A stretch of DNA of 61,541 nt from Pseudomonas typographi (lineage in GTDB: Bacteria; Pseudomonadota; Gammaproteobacteria; Pseudomonadales; Pseudomonadaceae), in assembly GCF_014694385.1 (NCBI RefSeq), contig NZ_JAAOCA010000034.1:1-61541 (forward strand), given 5' to 3'. Below, in pieces: positions 52,184-60,102 of this stretch. How positions within the stretch are numbered: position 1 is the first letter of the stretch; the number at the start of each line of letters is the position of its first letter. Position numbers and translations under genes: made by a program. The notes beneath the pieces were generated by a model. That model did no database searches. It was not told the origin of the DNA and saw only the letters and a list, made by a program, of their open reading frames with translations.

Positions 52184-53170
52184 ATGAGTACGCCCAACCC
52201 CGCGGGGCAAACAGAAACCGGGGGGATAGCGCCGCCGCCGTTCGGGCGCATGCCTGCCCGGTTGCTTTATACCGGCCAGGTGGTGGTCGACTTGGTCATG
52301 CCGGTAGAGGCCTTACCTGCCCCCGGCCAAGAGGTGCTTGCGCACAGCGCGGGCTTCGAGGTGGGCGGTGGGTTCAACGTAATGGCCGCCGCGGCCCGCA
52401 ACGGTTTACCCACCTGGTACCTGGGCCGCCACGGCACCGGCCGCTTCGGCGACTTGGCACGCCAGGCCATGCTGGCCGAAGGCATCCAGGTGTGCCTGCC
52501 ACCCACTGCCGGGCAAGACACCGGCGTGTCGGTGGCGTTGGTCGATGCCAGCGCGGAACGCTCGTTCATCTCTTATGTGGGTGCCGAGGGCCAGCTCAGC
52601 ACCGAGGACCTGGCCGGCGTGGTGCCCAGCGCTGGCGACTGGATCATGGTCAGTGGCTATAGCCTGCTGCACCCGGGCAAGGCCGAAGGCTTGCTTGGCT
52701 GGCTGGCGCTGCACGCCGGCCGCTGCGCCGTGGCATTCGACCCCGGGCCGCTGGCCAGCACCCCCGGTACGCCCCAGGTGGCCCAACTGCTGCCTGGGCT
52801 GCGGCTGTGGAGCAGCAACTATGAGGAGGCGCTGCGCTTCACCGCCACCGCCGAACTCGCCACGGCTTTGGCTGAGCTGGTGCGGCGCTTGCCCGCCAAT
52901 GCCTGGGTGATCGTGCGCGATGGTCCGGCCGGTTGTTGGCTGGCCCGTGGACGCGAACGCTGGCAGGTACCGGGCTTTAGCGTGCAGGCAGTAGACAGCA
53001 ATGGCGCCGGCGACGCCCATACCGGTGTGCTGCTTGCCGGCTTGGCGGCCGGCCTGGCCCCGTATGAGGCCGCCCGCCACGCCAACGCGGCCGCGGCCCT
53101 GGCGGTCACCCAGCGGGGGCCGGCGACGTGCCCAGGGCGGGAGGCGCTGGAGGCGTTTTTGCAAGGTTAA
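52184..53170 (+). CDS. yegV: PfkB-family sugar kinase, YegV-like
   Basis: 328 residues. LLYTGQVVVDLVMPVEALPA and GFEVGGGFNVMAAAARNG give the substrate end; the catalytic site is VDSNGAGDAHTGVLLAGL. E. coli YegV (321) occurs with YegU and YegW. Placed 67 bases after yegU with GGAG before its ATG. It probably phosphorylates a sugar freed by YegU. No transporter of the YegT type is present. Confidence 0.82.
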   Translation: MSTPNPAGQTETGGIAPPPFGRMPARLLYTGQVVVDLVMPVEALPAPGQEVLAHSAGFEVGGGFNVMAAAARNGLPTWYLGRHGTGRFGDLARQAMLAEGIQVCLPPTAGQDTGVSVALVDASAERSFISYVGAEGQLSTEDLAGVVPSAGDWIMVSGYSLLHPGKAEGLLGWLALHAGRCAVAFDPGPLASTPGTPQVAQLLPGLRLWSSNYEEALRFTATAELATALAELVRRLPANAWVIVRDGPAGCWLARGRERWQVPGFSVQAVDSNGAGDAHTGVLLAGLAAGLAPYEAARHANAAAALAVTQRGPATCPGREALEAFLQG

Positions 53171-53234
53171 GCGGCCTGCAAGGGCTCATCCAAGTCGCCG
53201 CGCAGCGGCTCATCTTCTACGCACCTGTGGGCGG

Positions 53235-56042
53235 TCAAAACGCCCATTGCACCCCAACGTTGCCGCCCTGGTCTGTGAAGTCGCTGCGCTGCTGCAGCGA
53301 GTAATTCACCGTGAGCGTCGCTGTGCGTGACAGCGGCGCCGCCAGGCCCACGCCGCCGCGCAGCAGCCAGGGGCTGGCTTCGCTACCGCGAACGTTGAAG
53401 CGCTGGCCCGGTGCGCCGGCAAAGCTGGCGGTTACCGCCGGGTCTTGGTCGATCAGGTCGTAGCCCACGCCGAGTGTCAGGCGCAGGGTGGCGCCATTCG
53501 GACTGAAGGCGTGTTCCAAACGGCCGTCCAGGCCGGCGATCAATTGGTCGGTTTGGCGCGCCTGTACCTCGAGCAACAGCGGGGCGATGCTCGAAGCGCC
53601 GTTTTCGTGGTAGCCATCGTCGCGGATATGGCTGTAGTCCAGGCGCAGCGATGGGGTCAGGCGGGTGCTGGGGGTCAACGCGTAGGCATGCCCGACGCTG
53701 GCGCCGACGGTGGCGAACAGGCTGCCATAGCGGGCCTTGGCCGCGCCGCTGGCGCCCCCCAGGGCCAGGTCGCGCTGGTTGGCCACGCGGTTGTGGCCGG
53801 CGCCGGCATACACCAACAACTCGGTATTGGGTGCCAGCGTGTGGGCGCTGTAGCCGGTGAACTGCCACAGGTCGAGGCGGCTGTTCTGCGCCGGGCCGAA
53901 GGCGTCGCCCTGGCTGTCGCCGCGGGCATAGGCAAAGGCCATGCCCACCCGTTGGCTGGGCGAGGTGCGGGTATCGAAGCCCAGCACTTGGCCGCTGCTG
54001 GCGCTGCTGCCGCCCGGGACGCTGGCCAAGGTGTTGAACGGCTGGCTCCAGAAGCTTGGCGCCAGGCTGTGGCGCAGGTCGGTAGCCGGTAGGCCGGCGG
54101 GCACCAAGCGCGTTTGCAGGGCGTCGCTGATTTGCCCCAGCGCGGCTTGGCTGGCGCGCAGGCTGGCATCGCCGCTGGGCAGCACCTGGGCCAGGTCGTG
54201 GGCGACTTCGGCGGCCGAGGTGGCGGATACGAAGTACGCGCTCAACGGGCTGGCGCTGCCGCGGGCGAATTGCCCATCGAGCACCTGCGCCACGCCTTCT
54301 GCTTGGCTAAGCCCCGCGCTGGCCACGGCGGCGCGCAGGCTGTCGCCAGCCTTGGCGGTGAGGGTCAGGTCCACGGCGTTGGCGTTTTTCTGCGCATCGA
54401 AGTCGAACAGCGCCGAGTTGCTGGTGACCGCGAACGTACCGTCGGATACCAGCGTACCGGCGCTGAGCACGCCGGCCAGCCGGTCAGTGGTAAAGGGCTG
54501 GGCCGGTGCACTCACGTCCACGTCGATCTTGGCCTGGCTGGGCAAGGTGGCGGTGCCGGTGACCGCCAGCTTGCCGAAGTGGTCCGCGTCCTGCACGTGG
54601 GTGCGCAGCGTGCCGGCCGCCGTTTGCCGGTAGTCGCCGGCGATGGTCGCCTGTGCCGCGTTACCCTCGATATTGGTGGCCGCCACGCCCAACACGCCGC
54701 GGTTGATGAACTGGTCCACCGTGAACAGGTTGCCATCTTGCAGGGTGTAGGTGGCGTTGCTGTTCACCGACACAGTGGTGCGCGGCGCGTATACGTCACC
54801 GGCAAAAATCGCCGTGTCGTTGCCAGCGATATTGAGGGCGTCCAATTGCGCGTCGTCGCCCACCCGCAAGGCGTAATCAGTGCCTTGGATCAGCCCACTG
54901 TTGACCAACCCGCCGGTGACGACGGTATTACCGGTGAGGTCCACGCCGATCACCTCTGCGGAGGCGCCCTGCCCGCCGCTTGCGCCATTGATACGCCCGC
55001 TGTTGTTTAGCCGGCCATCGATGACGGTGTTGTTCAAGCGCAGCCCGCCAGCCGAACCTTCGATGGTCCCGGTGTTTTTCAAGTCTGCGCCGATATGCGC
55101 GTTGTTCAGGCTCAAACCCTGGCCGCCACCGTCTGGGTTGAACGTGCCGGTGATGATCCCGCGGTTGATGAAATCGCCCAGGATTGTTTGGGTACCCATG
55201 GCAAGGCCGTTGTTGTCGCGGATCAGGTTGTCGTTGACGAAGTTGCCGTTGATTTGCCCGAAGCTGATCACCAGGCCCGTGCCACTGCCCCTGGTGCCGC
55301 CGTCGATTTCCCCGCGGTTGATGAAGTCGCCGTCGAGCTGCGTGTACGTCAGGCGCGCAACGTTTTGCGTGAACTCGGTGCCTTGGATCAGGCCGCGGTT
55401 GATGACGTCGCCGCCGATGGTGCTGTGGTCGCTGAGCAGCGCCGCGACCGTGTCGCCCGTGATGGTGCCGGTGTTGATCACGCTGCCATCGACCTGGCTT
55501 TCGCTCAGGGACAGCGCGGGCCTGCCAGTGAGGGTGCCGCTGTTGCGGATGTCACCGGTCACGTGGCTACCGGCCAGCGCCACCCCCAAGGCCGTGGTGC
55601 CGCCGCCTTCGATGCGCCCGGCGTTGACGATGCTGCCATGCAGAATGCTGTCGTCCAGGCGCAGGGCGGCGGCGGTCTTGTCATAGCCGGTGTATTGGAC
55701 CAGGCCAGCGCTGTTGTTGCGGATGTTGCCGGTGACCTCGGTGCCGTTGAGCCACACCACCCCGGGGCCGTCGCTGGCCAATGTGCCGCTGTTTCGCAGC
55801 GTGGTGCTGGCGTTAACCGGGTGGTCGATCAGTACCGCAGCCTCATCGGTGGCATTGATCGCGCCACTGGCGCTGACCCGTAGGTTTTGCCCGGCCGGTA
55901 CGGTGCAACCGCCGCTGCGGTTGGCGTTGATCACCGGTGGGCAGTCGTCGGCCCTGGCTTCGCTCAATGGCAGGCCGGTGAAGGCTAAGGTCATGGCCAC
56001 CGCGAGAGGGGTGGGGGCGAACATTTTGTTAGATGTATTCAT
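53235..56042 (-). CDS. Autotransporter with beta-helix repeat passenger
   Basis: 935 residues. A signal peptide with cleavage near SEARADD leads into a passenger of repeated beta-helix units (see repeat feature 54930-55800). A junction region follows, then a C-terminal 12-strand beta-domain from about residue 670 that ends in an aromatic Phe (NVGVQWAF), typical of type Va autotransporters. The passenger lacks a visible protease motif or RGD, so adhesion or biofilm roles are plausible but not shown. Transcribed away from the GGDEF-EAL gene across a 340-base gap. Confidence 0.88.
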   Translation of the reverse strand: MNTSNKMFAPTPLAVAMTLAFTGLPLSEARADDCPPVINANRSGGCTVPAGQNLRVSASGAINATDEAAVLIDHPVNASTTLRNSGTLASDGPGVVWLNGTEVTGNIRNNSAGLVQYTGYDKTAAALRLDDSILHGSIVNAGRIEGGGTTALGVALAGSHVTGDIRNSGTLTGRPALSLSESQVDGSVINTGTITGDTVAALLSDHSTIGGDVINRGLIQGTEFTQNVARLTYTQLDGDFINRGEIDGGTRGSGTGLVISFGQINGNFVNDNLIRDNNGLAMGTQTILGDFINRGIITGTFNPDGGGQGLSLNNAHIGADLKNTGTIEGSAGGLRLNNTVIDGRLNNSGRINGASGGQGASAEVIGVDLTGNTVVTGGLVNSGLIQGTDYALRVGDDAQLDALNIAGNDTAIFAGDVYAPRTTVSVNSNATYTLQDGNLFTVDQFINRGVLGVAATNIEGNAAQATIAGDYRQTAAGTLRTHVQDADHFGKLAVTGTATLPSQAKIDVDVSAPAQPFTTDRLAGVLSAGTLVSDGTFAVTSNSALFDFDAQKNANAVDLTLTAKAGDSLRAAVASAGLSQAEGVAQVLDGQFARGSASPLSAYFVSATSAAEVAHDLAQVLPSGDASLRASQAALGQISDALQTRLVPAGLPATDLRHSLAPSFWSQPFNTLASVPGGSSASSGQVLGFDTRTSPSQRVGMAFAYARGDSQGDAFGPAQNSRLDLWQFTGYSAHTLAPNTELLVYAGAGHNRVANQRDLALGGASGAAKARYGSLFATVGASVGHAYALTPSTRLTPSLRLDYSHIRDDGYHENGASSIAPLLLEVQARQTDQLIAGLDGRLEHAFSPNGATLRLTLGVGYDLIDQDPAVTASFAGAPGQRFNVRGSEASPWLLRGGVGLAAPLSRTATLTVNYSLQQRSDFTDQGGNVGVQWAF
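54930..55800 (-). repeat. About a dozen degenerate beta-helix repeats inside the autotransporter
   Basis: The encoded passenger repeats a unit of about 22-28 residues built on GD-(I/F)-x-N-x-G-x-I-x-G, for example GDIRNSGTLTG, GSVINTGTITG, GDVINRGLIQG, GDFINRGEIDG, GDFINRGIITG, GADLKNTGTIEG and GRLNNSGRING. At DNA level this shows as recurring GTTGATGAAGTCGCC-type words on the plus strand. Confidence 0.85.
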
Positions 56043-56383
56043 CGAAGGCTACCTTGCCGCTGTCCATAGTAGCGTTGGGTATAGAAAGCCAAGCGGTGAA
56101 TTGTCAAAAACTCGATACAATTAGGCGCCGAACGCGTATGTAAGCGAGACTAGCCAATAAAATGGCGCTTGAATTATGGCTTGCTGTGCCTATATCCCGC
56201 CTATAGTGCTCAAGTGGGGGATTTCACAAGCGGGCTGTGCCTCTGTTAGGCGGCGCCCCTGGTGTTGACCTGCGTTGGCGCGCCTTGCCCAGTACTAAAA
56301 GTACAGGCCATTGCTTGCGCGCATCTCTGCAACCCCACACGGGCGCGGGCTTTATTCACATGGGGCGAGGTTGGGTACCGTTG
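56043..56383. other. Intergenic region between autotransporter and GGDEF-EAL genes
   Basis: About 340 bases, A/T-richer than its surroundings near 56085-56210. It must contain both divergent promoters, but no clear -35/-10 or operator stands out. Part of it (56237-56383) is in frame with the GGDEF-EAL gene, so the true start of that gene could lie further upstream than 56384. Confidence 0.5.
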
Positions 56384-58342
56384 ATGGAAGACTGGGGCGC
56401 AAAAGGGCGAGCGCTACTCGCATTGCCGCGCGACAACCCGCGGCTGATGCGGGCGCAGTATGGCGCCCTGTCGCGCCAACTGCCCTTGATGTATTTCATC
56501 CTGTTGGTCAACACGTGGGCGTTGGTGGCGACACATTTGGCCCTGGCGCCGGCTTCGCTGACGCTGGTGGTGCCCACGGTGTTGACGGCGGTGGGGGCAT
56601 CGCGCAGCGTGTTCTGGTGGCGCCAACGCGGCAAGCTACTCGACGACACCAGCATCTACAAGGTGTTGCTGCGTACCTGCCTGCTGGCTTTCCCGGTGGC
56701 CGCCGGCTTTACCTGCTGGGCGTTGTTGCTTTACCCCTATGGTGATGAATACGCCAAGGTCCATGTGGCGTTCTACATGGCGATCACGGTGATCGCTTGC
56801 ATCTTTTCAATGATGCACCTGCGCCGTGCGGCGCTGATCAGCGCGGTGGTGGTCAATAGTGCGTTCATCGTGTTTTTCATCAGCACCGGCATCCCGGTAT
56901 TCGTGGCCTGTGCGGTCAACATCTTTCTGGTATCGGTGGCGATGTTGCTGATCTTGCAGGATCACTACCGCAACTTTACCCGGTTGATTGCCGAGCGAGC
57001 ACGCAGCGAATTGCTCAGCGACGAGAACCTGCGCCTGGCACACCAGGACAGCCTCACCGGGCTGCCTAACCGCCGGCAATTCTTCAGTGCGCTGGACCAA
57101 GCGCTGGCACGAGCGCGGGGTGATGGTACACGCCTGGCGGTAGGCATTCTCGACCTGGATGGCTTCAAACCGGTCAACGACCTCTACGGCCACGGTATCG
57201 GCGACCGCTTGCTGATGTTGGTGGGGCAGCGCTTGGCGCCGCTGCTCGACGAGCATGCGCAACTGGCCCGGTTGGGCGGCGATGAATTCGCCCTGATCAT
57301 CGAGCGCGTTGCCAGTGACCGCCAATTGCACGAAGTGGGCCAGGCGTTCTGCCAGGTGCTCGGCGCACCCTTTAGCCTGACCGACATGCCCGTGCAGATC
57401 GGCGCTTCACTGGGCATGGCGACATTCCCGGACCGGGCGAGCGATGCCGAGCAGATCTTCGAGTTCGCCGATTACGCGCTGTATCAAAGCAAACGCAGCC
57501 AGCGGGGCAGCGTGACCGTATTCTCCGAACGCCACCATGCCCAACTGCAACGGGAAAACCTGACCGAGCAGGCGCTGCGCCGTGCCGACCTGAACCAGGA
57601 GCTGGCCGTGGTGTTCCAGCCCATCATCGACATCGCCAGCGGCCGCACCGTGGCGTTCGAGGCCCTGGGGCGCTGGCACAGCCCGGTGCTCGGGCAGGTG
57701 CCGCCAGGGCAGTTCATTCCGGTGGCCGAGCGCACCGGCATGATCAACCAACTGACCATTCCGCTATTGCGCAAGGCCCTGGCCACCGCCCAGCAATGGC
57801 CCACCCATGTGCGGGTGTCGTTCAACCTGTCGGCGCGCGATTGCGGCTCGCTGCAGGCCGCCCAGGCCATCGCCGACTGCATTGTCGCCAGCGGCTTCGA
57901 CCCGGCCCGTCTCGACCTGGAGATCACCGAAACCGCGGTGATGCAAGACATGCAGCAAGCGCAACTGGCCATCGGCGTGTTTCGCGCCCTGGGCTGTGGG
58001 GTGTCCCTCGATGACTTCGGCACCGGCTATTCGAGCCTGTCGCAACTGCACGCCTTGGCGCTGACCAAGCTCAAGGTCGACCGCAGCTTCGTCAGCGGCA
58101 TCCAACACAACCCGGCAAGCTTCAAGATCGTCAAATCATTACTGGCCTTGACCCACGACATGCAGTTGGACTGCATCGTCGAAGGGGTCGAAACCGAGCC
58201 TGAGCTGCAAGCATTGGCCAGCCTGGGCGCGCGCTTGGTGCAGGGCTATTACTTCGCCAAGCCGATGCCGGCCGAGGCTTCGCTGGCCTGGCTGGCCAAC
58301 CCGGGCGGCCCCGTGCCTACCACATGGGTGCAGGTGCGCTGA
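56384..58342 (+). CDS. Membrane-anchored GGDEF-EAL cyclic-di-GMP enzyme
   Basis: About 652 residues from the ATG at 56384 (alternatives at 56360 or 56237). Five hydrophobic segments in the first 190 residues form a membrane sensor. The GGDEF domain keeps LARLGGDEFALIIER and DSLTGLPNRRQFF, so it can be an active diguanylate cyclase; no RxxD inhibitory site is evident upstream. The EAL domain keeps VAFEALGRW, LDLEITETAV, DDFGTGYSSLSQL, KVDRSFV and VEGVETEPEL, the residues for metal and catalysis. It therefore may both make and degrade c-di-GMP. Its 3' end overlaps the convergent desulfurase by 26 bases. Confidence 0.9.
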   Translation: MEDWGAKGRALLALPRDNPRLMRAQYGALSRQLPLMYFILLVNTWALVATHLALAPASLTLVVPTVLTAVGASRSVFWWRQRGKLLDDTSIYKVLLRTCLLAFPVAAGFTCWALLLYPYGDEYAKVHVAFYMAITVIACIFSMMHLRRAALISAVVVNSAFIVFFISTGIPVFVACAVNIFLVSVAMLLILQDHYRNFTRLIAERARSELLSDENLRLAHQDSLTGLPNRRQFFSALDQALARARGDGTRLAVGILDLDGFKPVNDLYGHGIGDRLLMLVGQRLAPLLDEHAQLARLGGDEFALIIERVASDRQLHEVGQAFCQVLGAPFSLTDMPVQIGASLGMATFPDRASDAEQIFEFADYALYQSKRSQRGSVTVFSERHHAQLQRENLTEQALRRADLNQELAVVFQPIIDIASGRTVAFEALGRWHSPVLGQVPPGQFIPVAERTGMINQLTIPLLRKALATAQQWPTHVRVSFNLSARDCGSLQAAQAIADCIVASGFDPARLDLEITETAVMQDMQQAQLAIGVFRALGCGVSLDDFGTGYSSLSQLHALALTKLKVDRSFVSGIQHNPASFKIVKSLLALTHDMQLDCIVEGVETEPELQALASLGARLVQGYYFAKPMPAEASLAWLANPGGPVPTTWVQVR

Positions 58343-59459
58343 GCACCGCGCGCACCGCAGCGATGGCCCGCTCTACGTCGGCCCGCTCGCTATAGCGGCC
58401 CAGGCTCAGCCGAACCGAGCGCCGCGCCTGTTCATCGGGCAGGCCCAGCGCCTGCAGCACATGGGAAGCCCCGGCCGAGCTGCACGCCGAGGTGGCCGAC
58501 ACCGCCACCTCGCTGGCCAGCGCCTGGCTGCTGAAGCCGGGGGCGGCCACGTGAACATTGATGGTGTTTGCGATGCGCTGGTCGGGGCAACCATTGAGGC
58601 TCACCCCAGGCAACCCGAGCAAGCCGTCGCGCAGGTACGCGGCAAGTTCGGCAATGCGCGCCTGTTCGGCTTCACGCAGTTGCTCGGCCAGCTCGAACGC
58701 CGTGCCCATGCCGACCAATTGGTGGGTGGGCAGGGTGCCTGAGCGCAAGCCGCCTTCATGGCCGCCGCCGTGCATCTGTGCGGCCAACTGTGGCCGCGCC
58801 CGCGGGCCAACGTACAGCGCGCCGACGCCCTTGGGCCCATAGACCTTGTGCGCCGACACCGAGAGCAGGTCAATGGGCAGTTGCGACAGGTCGATGGCCA
58901 GCTTGCCCGCGGCTTGTACGGCATCCACGTGCAGCAACGCACCGTGCGCCCGCACCGCCTCGCCGATGGCCGCTACATCGGTGAGCGTGCCCAGTTCGTT
59001 GTTCACCCACATCAGCGACACCAGCAGGGTGTCGCTGCGCAGCGCGGCTTTAACCGCCTCGGGCTGGATGAGCCCGGCGGCGTCCGGTTGCAACCAGGTG
59101 ACCGCAAAGCCGTGGCGCTCCAGGTGCTGCAAGGTGTCGATCACTGCTTTGTGTTCCAGCACACTGCTGACCAAGTGCCGGCGGCTGGCATCGCCCTGGG
59201 CGATGCCCTTGATGGCCAGGTTGTTCGACTCGGTAGCCCCAGACGTCCACACCATATCACCGGCCACTGCGCCCAATGCCTGGGCCACCTGCTGGCGCGC
59301 CGCCTCGACCCGCGCCCGGGCGGCGCTGCCGAAACCGTGGCTGGAGGCGGGGTTGGCGAAACAGCCCTGGCGGCCCATGCAGCCGAGCATGGCGTGCAGC
59401 ACACGGTCGTCGATGGGGGTGGTGGCGGCGTAATCAAGGTAGGCAGGTGGGGTGGGCAT
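58317..59459 (-). CDS. Cysteine desulfurase, NifS/IscS-like, outside an isc cluster
   Basis: 380 residues. The PLP Lys is in LLSVSAHKVYGPKG, the start is YLDYAATTPIDDRVLHAM, and the persulfide loop has SATSACSSAGASHVLQALG with the active Cys. The enzyme turns cysteine into alanine plus enzyme-bound sulfur. No iscR, iscU or sufBCD genes are near. It diverges from a DecR-like Lrp gene 148 bases away, which suggests regulation by cysteine level. Confidence 0.9.
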   Translation of the reverse strand: MPTPPAYLDYAATTPIDDRVLHAMLGCMGRQGCFANPASSHGFGSAARARVEAARQQVAQALGAVAGDMVWTSGATESNNLAIKGIAQGDASRRHLVSSVLEHKAVIDTLQHLERHGFAVTWLQPDAAGLIQPEAVKAALRSDTLLVSLMWVNNELGTLTDVAAIGEAVRAHGALLHVDAVQAAGKLAIDLSQLPIDLLSVSAHKVYGPKGVGALYVGPRARPQLAAQMHGGGHEGGLRSGTLPTHQLVGMGTAFELAEQLREAEQARIAELAAYLRDGLLGLPGVSLNGCPDQRIANTINVHVAAPGFSSQALASEVAVSATSACSSAGASHVLQALGLPDEQARRSVRLSLGRYSERADVERAIAAVRAVLSAPAPMW

Positions 59460-59607
59460 GGGGAAGTGTCCTGGAGCAGTGGGCCATGGTGACCAGCTTA
59501 GGGCCCCCGGTAGGCAGGTTTTTTGTTTTTAGTCCGGGGTTTACGCTGTTTAGTGGAATAAACTTCGGTTTAAACTCACCTTCGCCGAAAATTATTTGGA
59601 TTGGCCC

Positions 59608-60066
59608 ATGGATAAATTCGACCGTGCCTTGCTCAACCACCTGCAGCGCGATTGCAGCCAACCGGTGGCCGAGCTGGCCGAGCGCATCGGCCTGGGCACC
59701 ACCGCCTGCTGGCGGCGCATTCAAAAGCTCGAAGAGGCAGGGTTGATCCGCCAGCGCGTGGCCTTGCTCGACGCCGAACGGCTGGGTTTGCCGGTGACGG
59801 TGTTTGCGGCGATCCGCACCCAGCAGCATAACGCCCAATGGCTGCGGCAGTTCCACGAGCACATTGTTGCGCTGCCACAGGTGATGGAGTGCTACCGCAT
59901 GGCCGGTGATACCGACTACCTGCTGCGCATCGTGGTGGCCGACATCGCCGGCTACGATGCGGTGTACAAGCGGCTGATCGAAGTGCCGGGCATTACCGAC
60001 ATCAGCTCAAGCTTCGCCATGGAGCGGATCAAGGCGACGACGGCGCTGCCGGTAGGGTATTCGTAA
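59608..60066 (+). CDS. Lrp/AsnC-family regulator, DecR-like
   Basis: 152 residues from the ATG at 59608. HTH (QPVAELAERIGLGTTACWRR IQKLEEAGLI, in parts) plus the RAM domain. The stretches CWRRIQKLEEAGLIRQRVAL, MAGDTDYLLRIVVADIAGYD and ITDISSSFAMERIKATTALP are close to E. coli DecR (YbaO), which responds to cysteine. Together with the divergent cysteine desulfurase this is the best-supported reading. Its own regulatory region is the 148-base gap. Confidence 0.85.
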   Translation: MDKFDRALLNHLQRDCSQPVAELAERIGLGTTACWRRIQKLEEAGLIRQRVALLDAERLGLPVTVFAAIRTQQHNAQWLRQFHEHIVALPQVMECYRMAGDTDYLLRIVVADIAGYDAVYKRLIEVPGITDISSSFAMERIKATTALPVGYS

Positions 60067-60102
60067 GCGCCCAGCAGGGCCGTTGCGGCGGTTGGCTGCG
60101 TT

